Source: Marinimicrobium sp038419845 | GTDB taxonomy: Bacteria; Pseudomonadota; Gammaproteobacteria; Pseudomonadales; Cellvibrionaceae | NCBI RefSeq assembly: GCF_038419845.1 | Contig: NZ_JBCAQT010000005.1 | Location: 124,001-188,000, forward strand | DNA length: 64,000 nt | Direction: 5' to 3' | The notes under the pieces: generated by a model | The model's input: the letters and a program-made list of their open reading frames with translations, nothing else | Databases searched by the model: none | What the model was told of the DNA's origin: nothing | Position numbers and translations under genes: made by a program | Shown here: positions 8,065-15,093 of the stretch, in pieces | Position numbering within the stretch: position 1 is the first letter of the stretch | Layout of the letters: every line of letters begins with the position of its first letter

Positions 8065-9692
8065 GCGATGCCATTACCCCCATCCCCGCTCCCAGCGAAG
8101 AGGCTTCGTCTCTGGCGGCACACTATTACCCCGCCCTCAGTCCCTCCGAGGCCGAGCCACTGGTACTGCTCCACGGCTGGGGCGGAGACAGCCGGACCTG
8201 GGAACCGCTGCTGCCCTTTTTGCGCCAGTACAGTGATGTGATTGCTCTGGACCTGCCCGGTTTTGGCGACAGTCCGGCCCGGGGCGACTTTGAGCTGGAG
8301 ACAGTTCTGGCGGCGCTGGAGCGAAGCCTGCCCCCGCGCGCGGTCCTGGTGGGTTGGTCACTGGGGGGCATGCTGGCGGTCGCGCTGGCGGCGCGCCGCC
8401 CCGAGCGGGTGACCCGGGTAATCACCCTGGCCAGCAATGCCCGCTTTGTCGCCGACAACCAGTGGCCCGAAGCGATGGCAAGCGCCGTCAATCGACAGTT
8501 CCAGTCCGGTTTTCACCGCGATGCCCAGGTCGGGTTGCGCCGTTTCACCGGCCTCTTGGCGAGCGGAGATCAGCACGAGCGGGAGCTACTCAAAACCCTG
8601 CGCCGTCGTCAGCCGGAGACTGAGCAGGTCAACGAGGCCTGGGGGCAGGCACTTCAACTGCTTTCCACCCTGGACAATCAGGCCGCTCTGAAGCAGTTGC
8701 GTCAGCCCGGGCTGCACGTCTACGCCGAGCACGATGCCCTGGTGCCGCTGGCGGCGGCGGGCGCGCTGCCGGCGCTCAATCAGCGTCAAAGAGTCTCGGT
8801 GATTGCCGGCGCCGGGCATGCCCTGCACTGGAGTCGGCCCGAGGCGGTGGCCGAGTCGCTGCTGCACTTTCTGCGGCTGACCAGCGGCCAGCTCGACAAA
8901 CGTCGGGTGGCCGACTCGTTCAGCAAAGCGGCCGATAGCTACGACAGTGTGGCCCGCCTGCAGCGGGCGGTGGGCGAACAGCTGCTCAATCACCTGGGGC
9001 CGCTCAATCTCAATGCGCCCGAGCGGGTGCTGGATCTGGGCTGCGGCACCGGCTTTTTCAGCGAGCGCCTTTCTTTGCGGCTCGCGCCCGGGCAACTGGT
9101 GGGGCTGGATATCGCCCGGGGCATGTTGCAGTTTGCCCGGCGCGAACGCGATATCGAGGCGCTCTGGTTGTGCGCCGATGCCGAGGATCTGCCGCTGGCG
9201 GACGCCAGTGTCGATCTGGTGTTCTCCAGCCTGTCCGTCCAGTGGTGCGAGCATCTTCCCAGCCTCTTCAGCGAGGTCATGCGCGTGCTCAAACCCGGGG
9301 GGCAGCTGCTGTTCTCCACCCTCGGGCCGCGCACGCTCTGGGAACTCAAAGGCGCCTGGCAGGCCGTGGATGGTTATGTGCACGTCAATCGCTTTCAGCC
9401 CCAGCGCGCGGTCGACGCTGCTCTGGTCCGGGCCGGTCTCACCGGCGTGCACTGGGACCGTGAGGAGCGGGTGCTGCGCTATGACAAACTCAGCGACCTG
9501 ACCCGGGAGCTCAAAGCACTGGGCGCGCACAACGTCAACCGGGGCCAGCCCGAGGGGCTGACCGGACGGGAGAAAATCCAGGCGCTCAAAACCGCCTACG
9601 AACGTTACCGGCACGACGGCCTTCTGCCGGCGAGCTACGAAGTCTATTACTGCCGGGCGCAAAAGCCCGAGGATGAGTCAAACCATGACTAA
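8061..9692 (+). CDS. bioHC: Bifunctional BioH-BioC fusion for pimeloyl-ACP synthesis
   Basis: Fusion of pimeloyl-ACP methyl ester esterase (BioH, about residues 1-255) and malonyl-ACP O-methyltransferase (BioC, about 270-535). The hydrolase half has the oxyanion-side LHGWGGDSRTW, nucleophile Ser100 in GWSLGGM, Asp in EHDALVP and His in GAGHALHW. The methyltransferase half begins LDKRRVADSFSKAADSYDSV and carries the SAM motif VLDLGCGTGFFSERL. BioC starts the pimelate pathway by methylating malonyl-ACP and BioH ends it, so one chain holds the entry and exit enzymes. Such BioHC fusions are known in Saccharophagus-type bacteria. ATGA overlap with bioF; 8-20 base overlap with bioD depending on its start. 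Confidence 0.95.
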   Translation: MSDAITPIPAPSEEASSLAAHYYPALSPSEAEPLVLLHGWGGDSRTWEPLLPFLRQYSDVIALDLPGFGDSPARGDFELETVLAALERSLPPRAVLVGWSLGGMLAVALAARRPERVTRVITLASNARFVADNQWPEAMASAVNRQFQSGFHRDAQVGLRRFTGLLASGDQHERELLKTLRRRQPETEQVNEAWGQALQLLSTLDNQAALKQLRQPGLHVYAEHDALVPLAAAGALPALNQRQRVSVIAGAGHALHWSRPEAVAESLLHFLRLTSGQLDKRRVADSFSKAADSYDSVARLQRAVGEQLLNHLGPLNLNAPERVLDLGCGTGFFSERLSLRLAPGQLVGLDIARGMLQFARRERDIEALWLCADAEDLPLADASVDLVFSSLSVQWCEHLPSLFSEVMRVLKPGGQLLFSTLGPRTLWELKGAWQAVDGYVHVNRFQPQRAVDAALVRAGLTGVHWDREERVLRYDKLSDLTRELKALGAHNVNRGQPEGLTGREKIQALKTAYERYRHDGLLPASYEVYYCRAQKPEDESNHD

Positions 9693-10386
9693 ACACGCTT
9701 TTTTTGTCACCGGAACCGATACCGGGGTGGGCAAAACCCGAATCGCGGCCGGGCTCCTGCAGCTGGCCGGTCAGCAGGGGCTCTCCACTGCCGCCCTCAA
9801 ACCCCTGGCCGCCGGCTGTGAGACGACCGACGAGGGGCTGCGCAATGATGACGCCCTGAGGCTGCAGGCGCTGGTCAACCCGCCGCTGATGTACGAACAG
9901 ATCAATCCGGTCGCGCTCGAGCCCGCCATCGCCCCGCATATTGCCGCGCTGGAGGCGCGTCGGCCGCTTTCGGCGGACCGTCTGGCGGGCTATTGCCGGG
10001 GGGTGCTGGGGCAGGCGGACTTTACCCTGGTGGAAGGCGCCGGCGGCTGGCGCGTGCCGCTCAACCCCGCTGAAACCCTGGCGGATCTGGCGCGGCAGCT
10101 GCAGTTACCGGTCATTCTGGTGATCGGCATGCGGCTGGGGTGCCTGAACCATGCCCTGTTGAGCGCCGAGGCCATCGCCCGGGACGGACTGCCGTTGGCC
10201 GGCTGGGTCGCCAATGTGCTCGACCCCGATATGCCCCGCCTGCGGGAGAATATTGACAGTCTTGGCCAGCGCCTGCGTGCGCCCTGCCTGGGGATCGTGC
10301 CTCATATGGGGGAGCCGGACCCGGCCTCGGTGGCCGAGCACCTGTCCCTTGATCCGCTGCTGTCAGTTGTCTCAAATCCGAGCTGA
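9685..10386 (+). CDS. bioD: Dethiobiotin synthetase
   Basis: ATP-dependent carboxylase closing the ureido ring of dethiobiotin. The N-terminal P-loop reads GTDTGVGKTR; the VEGAGGWRVPL motif is also present. Start 9685 (MTKHAFFVTG) matches usual BioD N-termini; an ATG 12 bases earlier is also possible, because GAGG at 9669-9672 lies between usable distances of both. Last gene of the operon. No clear terminator follows. bioA, needed between BioF and BioD, is not in this window. Confidence 0.95.
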   Translation: MTKHAFFVTGTDTGVGKTRIAAGLLQLAGQQGLSTAALKPLAAGCETTDEGLRNDDALRLQALVNPPLMYEQINPVALEPAIAPHIAALEARRPLSADRLAGYCRGVLGQADFTLVEGAGGWRVPLNPAETLADLARQLQLPVILVIGMRLGCLNHALLSAEAIARDGLPLAGWVANVLDPDMPRLRENIDSLGQRLRAPCLGIVPHMGEPDPASVAEHLSLDPLLSVVSNPS

Positions 10387-10584
10387 AAGTTATAAAAAAC
10401 GAGTTTTTACGTCCATTGACTCTCAGTCTTTGCCGGTTTTGACTGTTTCTTGAGCAAGAAGCGCGTTATCATTGAGTCCTGAAAAGCGGACAGGGCGGTG
10501 CCCCGGCAATTGGGTCGCCCTCCCTGATCGCGATGGTCAAATGTCAGCACGACGCTGTCTGGATGGCGTGTACGGAGGTCCGTT

Positions 10585-10848
10585 ATGGATGTAGGTTCAA
10601 TGGTGAATCAGGGGCTGATTGGCATGCAGCGCAGTCAGACCGAGATGACCCGCTCGGCCGAGCAGATTGCCCAGGCTTCCGCCATGCCGGCGGTGCCCGA
10701 AGCCCCGGGTGGCGACACGCCGCGCTCGCTGAATCTGGTTGAGCCGATGCTCAATATTCAGGCGCAACAGCAGGTGTTTGACAGCTCGGCGCGCGTGGTT
10801 GAAACGGCCGATGAAGCACTCGGCCAGTTGATCGACCTGCGGGCCTGA
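10585..10848 (+). CDS. Small protein with flagellar rod/hook-like C-terminus
   Basis: An 87-residue protein with no signal peptide. The last 35 residues (VEPMLNIQAQQQVFDSSA, then VVETADEALGQLIDLRA) resemble the C-terminal helix of FlgG/FlgE-type rod and hook proteins (EMVN-x-I-x-AQR-x-F-x-A-x-AKVI-x-TADEML), but the beta domains are missing. GGAGG six bases before the ATG supports translation. It lies 22 bases before a metalloprotease-like gene, a likely operon. Similarity is seen by eye; a flagellar role is not shown. Confidence 0.75.
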   Translation: MDVGSMVNQGLIGMQRSQTEMTRSAEQIAQASAMPAVPEAPGGDTPRSLNLVEPMLNIQAQQQVFDSSARVVETADEALGQLIDLRA

Positions 10849-10870
10849 TGGCCCTCCCGGGGCGGACGCC

Positions 10871-11812
10871 ATGACGCCGGCCATTCCCTCCAATTTTGCC
10901 AATGCCGTCGCGCCCTTTGTGCCCGTCGGCCGGCAGCCCGTGGGCCAGGAAAACGAAGACCTTCGCGGCTCCACGCTCAAACCCCTGGAAGAATCCGCCG
11001 AATCGGCCCGGAGCGAAAACCGCCGCTCCCCCGATGAGCGCTCGGCGCGGGCCTTCGAACAATCCCGCTCGAGCTCTGGTGACAACACCGACAGCGAAAA
11101 CACTTACTCTCGTCCCATCGCTCCGACCGACGCCGGAGTGGAGCGTGAGCAGGGTGAGAGCGACTTGCGTGCAAGCCTGGAGCGTCAGCGCCAGGTTGAG
11201 GAGCAGCAACAGATCCGCGAGCTTTCGCGGCGTGACCGCGAGGTTCGCCAGCACGAGCAGGCCCATGCCGCCATTGGCGGTCGCTACGCCGGCGCGCCCA
11301 GTTATGAGTTCGAACGCGGACCCGACGGGGTGAGCTATGCCGTGTCCGGCGAAGTGCCGATTGATACCAGCAAGATTCCCAACGACCCCGAAGCCACACT
11401 GCAGAAAGCCCAACAGATCCGTCGGGCGGCCTATGCCCCGGCCGAGCCTTCCGATACCGATCGGAGAGTGGCGGCGGAAGCCTCCCGGATAGAGGCCGAA
11501 GCCCGGGCCGAGTTGCGCCAGGAGCAGTTGGAAGCCGCGATCGAGGCGAGAGAGGCGGCGGGCGGTGAAACCCGCGACTCCGGTGATGATCGGCCCGGCG
11601 GTTCAGAAGCCGATCTTTCAGGCACGGGCCAGGGAGAAAATACCCGGGAGAACGCGGACTCGGCTGAACAGCAAGAGCGCAAGGAGTCGGACCGGTCCGA
11701 TGAATTGGAGCGGATTCGGCGCCGGAACCTGGAGACCTATCTCCAGTTGAGCGAACTTTACGCGCTGGGCGATCAGCCCCTCCTGGGTTCCCGCCTCAAT
11801 CAGCAGGTGTAA
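10871..11812 (+). CDS. SprA-related putative metalloprotease (HExxH)
   Basis: A 313-residue hydrophilic protein whose central part reads RDREVRQHEQAHAAIGG, a zincin-type HEQAH motif, followed by YEFERGPDGVSYAVSGEVPID. This is the hallmark of the SprA-related/CJM1_0395 family of putative metalloproteases. The N-terminal ~90 and C-terminal ~120 residues are low-complexity and highly charged (Glu/Arg/Ser), probably disordered. No signal peptide. Directly follows the small rod-like gene. Proteolysis has not been inferred beyond the motif. Confidence 0.8.
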   Translation: MTPAIPSNFANAVAPFVPVGRQPVGQENEDLRGSTLKPLEESAESARSENRRSPDERSARAFEQSRSSSGDNTDSENTYSRPIAPTDAGVEREQGESDLRASLERQRQVEEQQQIRELSRRDREVRQHEQAHAAIGGRYAGAPSYEFERGPDGVSYAVSGEVPIDTSKIPNDPEATLQKAQQIRRAAYAPAEPSDTDRRVAAEASRIEAEARAELRQEQLEAAIEAREAAGGETRDSGDDRPGGSEADLSGTGQGENTRENADSAEQQERKESDRSDELERIRRRNLETYLQLSELYALGDQPLLGSRLNQQV

Positions 11813-11875
11813 CGCCCGCTTTTTTTCCTGGAAAAAGGTCCTATAATGCGGCTCCGGCTGAATATAGGAGGCCTT

Positions 11876-12058
11876 ATGCACAAACCCCGACTCTACCCCG
11901 AAGACCAGGCGCGTGTTGACGCGGTAACCCGTCGCGGCGTCAACAGTGTCGAGCGCAAGCCTTTCAGGGTCTGGACTCTGCTGGGAGTGATTCTGGTGGT
12001 CCTGACGATCCTGAGCGGGATCAGCTTTGTGATCGCGCGGCTCGAAGGCGTGGTTTGA
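11876..12058 (+). CDS. DUF3094 small membrane protein
   Basis: A 60-residue protein with a cytoplasmic N-terminus (YPEDQARVDAVTRRGVNSVE), the conserved NSVERKPF motif and one membrane helix at about residues 36-55 (TLLGVILVVLTILSGISFV). This matches the DUF3094 family of Pseudomonas-like bacteria; function unknown. ATG 11876 has GGAGG six bases upstream; an earlier in-frame ATG at 11846 falls on the -10 box (TATAAT, 11842-11847) of its probable promoter and is rejected. Confidence 0.85.
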   Translation: MHKPRLYPEDQARVDAVTRRGVNSVERKPFRVWTLLGVILVVLTILSGISFVIARLEGVV

Positions 12059-12108
12059 AGATGTTGTGTGAAGCGGTGGCGCCCGGGCCAGGACGCCACC
12101 GGGCGGGT

Positions 12109-12522
12109 TTACTCGCTGACCGTAATGGCAATCTTTTCTGACACCACTGGCTCGTCATGGGGCCGATGCAGATGGTCGCCCACCAGCAGCTGCAGGGTGT
12201 GTTCACCCGGCTCCAGCTCCACGGTGGTTTCAGTCTGGCCGCCGCCAAAATGCACATGTTGATCGTCCGCGGGAATGGGTTTGTCCATTGCCGGCAGCTT
12301 GTCCAGATCGATCAGCAGGTGGTGGTGGCCGGTGCCGTCGCGCTCGATACCGGCCGGCGCCACGCCCAACCCCTTCAGGCCGAATTTGACGGTGACCGGG
12401 CTGGTGACCGTTTCGCCGTGGGCGGGGGAGATGATGTAGACCTCCGGTTCTTGCGCGTGAGCGGCCAGCGTGAGGCTGGCAAGAAGGATGAAGCCGGTGA
12501 CGGCTCTGAGAGTCAATTGCAT
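12109..12522 (-). CDS. DUF4399 periplasmic protein
   Basis: A 137-residue exported protein: signal peptide of about 23 residues ending AHA, then a single beta-sandwich-like DUF4399 domain with the His-rich pattern GTGHHHLLID, DDQHVHFGGGQTE and GDHLHRPHDEP. The conserved His and Asp suggest metal binding, but no function is established. AGGAG nine bases upstream supports the start. It is transcribed away from the tRNA gene. Confidence 0.85.
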   Translation of the reverse strand: MQLTLRAVTGFILLASLTLAAHAQEPEVYIISPAHGETVTSPVTVKFGLKGLGVAPAGIERDGTGHHHLLIDLDKLPAMDKPIPADDQHVHFGGGQTETTVELEPGEHTLQLLVGDHLHRPHDEPVVSEKIAITVSE

Positions 12523-12667
12523 ATTATGTGTCTCCTTTCATGTTTTGGCGCTCGGGAAATCCCCGCAATCGCTTTGGTATTATAGGGCGCCATCCGGTGC
12601 AGGCGGTAGGTTTGGTGGCCCCTGATTTGTAAAGACAGGTAATTTAAGAAATAAGACGTCAGCGGGG

Positions 12668-12696
12668 TTGACCCATCCAGAGCCTGCCCCTATAAT
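12668..12696 (+). promoter_or_regulatory. Strong promoter of the metY-rimP-nusA-infB unit
   Basis: TTGACC (12668-12673), 17-base spacer, TATAAT (12691-12696), followed by a GC-rich discriminator (GCGCC), as in stringently controlled stable-RNA promoters. Its position 37 bases before the tRNA fits metY. Confidence 0.9.
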
Positions 12697-12733
12697 GCGC
12701 CACCTCAGTCAGGGACAGGCACTGAGTTGCAGT

Positions 12734-12810
<77 letters not shown>

Positions 12811-12881
12811 CTATTTACGTTTGGCTCCAGTTGTCATCGGAGTTAAACAGAGCCGGCGCAGAATAAAGCCGGCGAGCGAAT

Positions 12882-12905
12882 AAGCCCCTGTTATGGGGCT
12901 TTTTT
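12882..12905 (+). terminator. Terminator after metY
   Basis: Stem AAGCCCC / GGGGCTT with six-base loop, running into TTTTTT. It lies 72 bases after the tRNA and before rimP, so it probably separates most tRNA transcription from the downstream operon, with readthrough feeding nusA. Confidence 0.85.
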
Positions 12906-12960
12906 GTATTTGTCATAAGGGGTGCTCCCCTGCCACAGAGGCCTGTGGTCGCAGTTTCGA

Positions 12961-12984
12961 AAATGGGCCTCGGGCCCATTTTTT
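12961..12984 (+). terminator. Second terminator-like hairpin before rimP
   Basis: Nine-base stem AAATGGGCC / GGCCCATTT, three-base loop, with TTTTTT at the end. Tandem with the one 56 bases upstream and only 38 bases before rimP, so an attenuation role over the NusA operon is likely. Confidence 0.75.
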
Positions 12985-13021
12985 GTTTGGGCGGCACCCA
13001 GCACACAGGTATCACGATTTC

Positions 13022-13501
13022 ATGGCGTCAAAACAAGAACAGCTTGCGGTGCTGATCGCACCCATCGTTTCCTCATTGGGGTGCGAGCTCTGGGGGCTGG
13101 AGTATCTTACCCAGGGCCGCTACTCGACGCTGCGTATCTATGTCGACCGCCTGGCCGAGGAGCCGGGCGGCGAGGATCCGGGGGTCACCCTGGAAGACTG
13201 TGAGCGCGTCAGCCGTCAGGTCAGCAGCGTGCTGGATGTGGAAGACCCGATCAGTAACCGCTACACCCTGGAGGTATCGTCTCCGGGCATGGATCGACCG
13301 CTGTTCACGCTCGAACAGTACGCTCGCTATCTGGGTGAAGTGATTGCGCTGAAAACGCGGTCTCCCATCGCCGGGCGGCGCAAGTTCAAAGGCACAATTC
13401 AGTCTGTGGAAAACGATTCAGTGACGCTGATAGTGGATGGTGAACCGCACTCTCTGCTGTTCGGGTCGATTGAAAAAGCGAATCTGGTTCCCCGCTTCTA
13501 A
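13022..13501 (+). CDS. rimP: Ribosome maturation factor RimP
   Basis: Needed for 30S subunit maturation. The 159-residue protein shows the family pattern GCELWGLEYL near the N-terminus and VSSPGMDRPLFT in the middle, then a C-terminal SH3-like domain. Start ATG 13022 (MASKQEQLAV) is used; upstream in-frame codons run through the terminator hairpin and are rejected. It is followed by nusA after 50 bases. Confidence 0.96.
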   Translation: MASKQEQLAVLIAPIVSSLGCELWGLEYLTQGRYSTLRIYVDRLAEEPGGEDPGVTLEDCERVSRQVSSVLDVEDPISNRYTLEVSSPGMDRPLFTLEQYARYLGEVIALKTRSPIAGRRKFKGTIQSVENDSVTLIVDGEPHSLLFGSIEKANLVPRF

Positions 13502-13551
13502 TGAAAATCCTGACCGATCTGTCAGGTGAAGGAGTTTAACGAGGCAAGCTC

Positions 13552-15033
13552 ATGAGCAAAGAAATTCTGTTGGTCGCCGACGCGGTGTCAAACGAAAAAG
13601 GCGTGGATAAAGAGATCATTTTCCAGGCCATCGAGTCCGCGTTGGCCACCGCCACGAAAAAGCGCTTTGATGAAGATTCCAACATCGAGGTTCGCATCGA
13701 TCGCGCGACGGGTGATTATGAAACCTTCCGTACCTGGGAAGTGGTCGCCGACGATCAAATGGCCGAGCTGGGAACCCAGTTGACCACGGAAGAGGCGGCC
13801 GAGAAAGACAAGTCCCTGCAGGTGGGTGACATTTGCCGGGAAAAGATCGAGAACGTGGAGTTCGGTCGTATCGCCGCCCAGACCGCCAAGCAGGTCATTG
13901 TGCAGAAGGTGCGCGAGGCCGAGCGGGCGCAGATGGTTGAGGAATACCGCGACCAGGTCGGTGAGCTGGTGAGCGGCTCCGTGAAAAAAGTCACGCGCGA
14001 TAGTATCATCGTGGACCTGGGCAACAACGCCGAAGGCCTGCTTCCGCGCGACCAGTTGGTCGGGCGGGAAATTTTCCGTGTAGGCGACCGGGTACGCGCG
14101 CTGTTGCAGGATGTGCGCAGTGAAGCGCGCGGCCCCCAGCTGTTTCTGAGCCGCTCCTGCCCGGAAATGCTGATCGAGCTGTTCAAGATCGAAGTGCCGG
14201 AAATCGCCGAAGAGGTGATCGAGATCAAGGGCGCCGCTCGCGACCCCGGCCTGCGGGCCAAGATCGCCGTCAATACCAATGACGGCCGCATCGATCCGGT
14301 AGGCGCCTGTGTCGGCATGCGCGGCTCGCGCGTGCAGGCCGTGTCCAACGAACTGGGCAACGAGCGGGTCGATATCGTGCTCTGGGACGACAACCCCGCG
14401 CAGTTCGTCATCAACGCCATGTCACCGGCCGAGATTGAGTCCATCGTGGTGGATGAAGACGCCGGTTCCATGGATCTGGCGGTGAGCGAAGACAACCTCG
14501 CCATGGCCATTGGCCGGGGCGGTCAGAACGTCCGTCTGGCGTGCGAACTGACCGGCTGGGACATCAATGTGATGAGCCTGGAAGAGTGGCAGTCCAAGCA
14601 GGAAGAAGAGTCCGGAAGCTACATCGAGCTGTTCATGAACGCGCTCGATGTTGACGAAGATGTGGCCGGTGTTCTGGTGGAAGAGGGTTTCACCTCGCTG
14701 GAAGAAGTGGCCTATGTACCGCTCGATGAAATGCTGGCGGTTGAAGGTTTTGACGAAGACATTGCCGAAGAGCTGCGGGCGCGCGCCAAAGACGCGCTGC
14801 TGACCCAGGCGCTGGCCTCTGAAGAGGGCGGCAGCTCGTCCGAACCGGCCGAAGATCTGCTCTCGATGGAGGGCATGGATGATGAGTTGGCCAAGACGCT
14901 TGCCAGCCGCGGAATCGTGACCATGGAAGATCTGGCCGAACAGGCCATCGATGATCTTCTGGATATCGAAGGCATGGACGACGAGCGTGCCGCCGCGCTG
15001 ATTATGAAAGCGCGCGAGCCCTGGTTTGCCTAA
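13552..15033 (+). CDS. nusA: Transcription termination/antitermination factor NusA
   Basis: RNA polymerase-binding elongation factor acting in pausing, termination and antitermination. Order: N-terminal RNAP-binding domain (1-130), S1 domain (GSVKKVTRDSIIVDLGNNAEG), two KH domains (GACVGMRGSRVQAV and AIGRGGQNVRLA), and two acidic helical repeats at the C-terminus (EEGFTSLEEVAYVPLDEM and ASRGIVTMEDLAEQAIDDLL). Length 493 residues matches gammaproteobacterial NusA. GAGG lies ten bases upstream of the ATG. Autoregulation through the upstream hairpins is known for E. coli and plausible here. Confidence 0.98.
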   Translation: MSKEILLVADAVSNEKGVDKEIIFQAIESALATATKKRFDEDSNIEVRIDRATGDYETFRTWEVVADDQMAELGTQLTTEEAAEKDKSLQVGDICREKIENVEFGRIAAQTAKQVIVQKVREAERAQMVEEYRDQVGELVSGSVKKVTRDSIIVDLGNNAEGLLPRDQLVGREIFRVGDRVRALLQDVRSEARGPQLFLSRSCPEMLIELFKIEVPEIAEEVIEIKGAARDPGLRAKIAVNTNDGRIDPVGACVGMRGSRVQAVSNELGNERVDIVLWDDNPAQFVINAMSPAEIESIVVDEDAGSMDLAVSEDNLAMAIGRGGQNVRLACELTGWDINVMSLEEWQSKQEEESGSYIELFMNALDVDEDVAGVLVEEGFTSLEEVAYVPLDEMLAVEGFDEDIAEELRARAKDALLTQALASEEGGSSSEPAEDLLSMEGMDDELAKTLASRGIVTMEDLAEQAIDDLLDIEGMDDERAAALIMKAREPWFA

Positions 15034-15093
15034 GCACTGAAACATCGTTTCAGAACGGGCATCGCGGGCAATGAACAATACTGAGGAAACACA

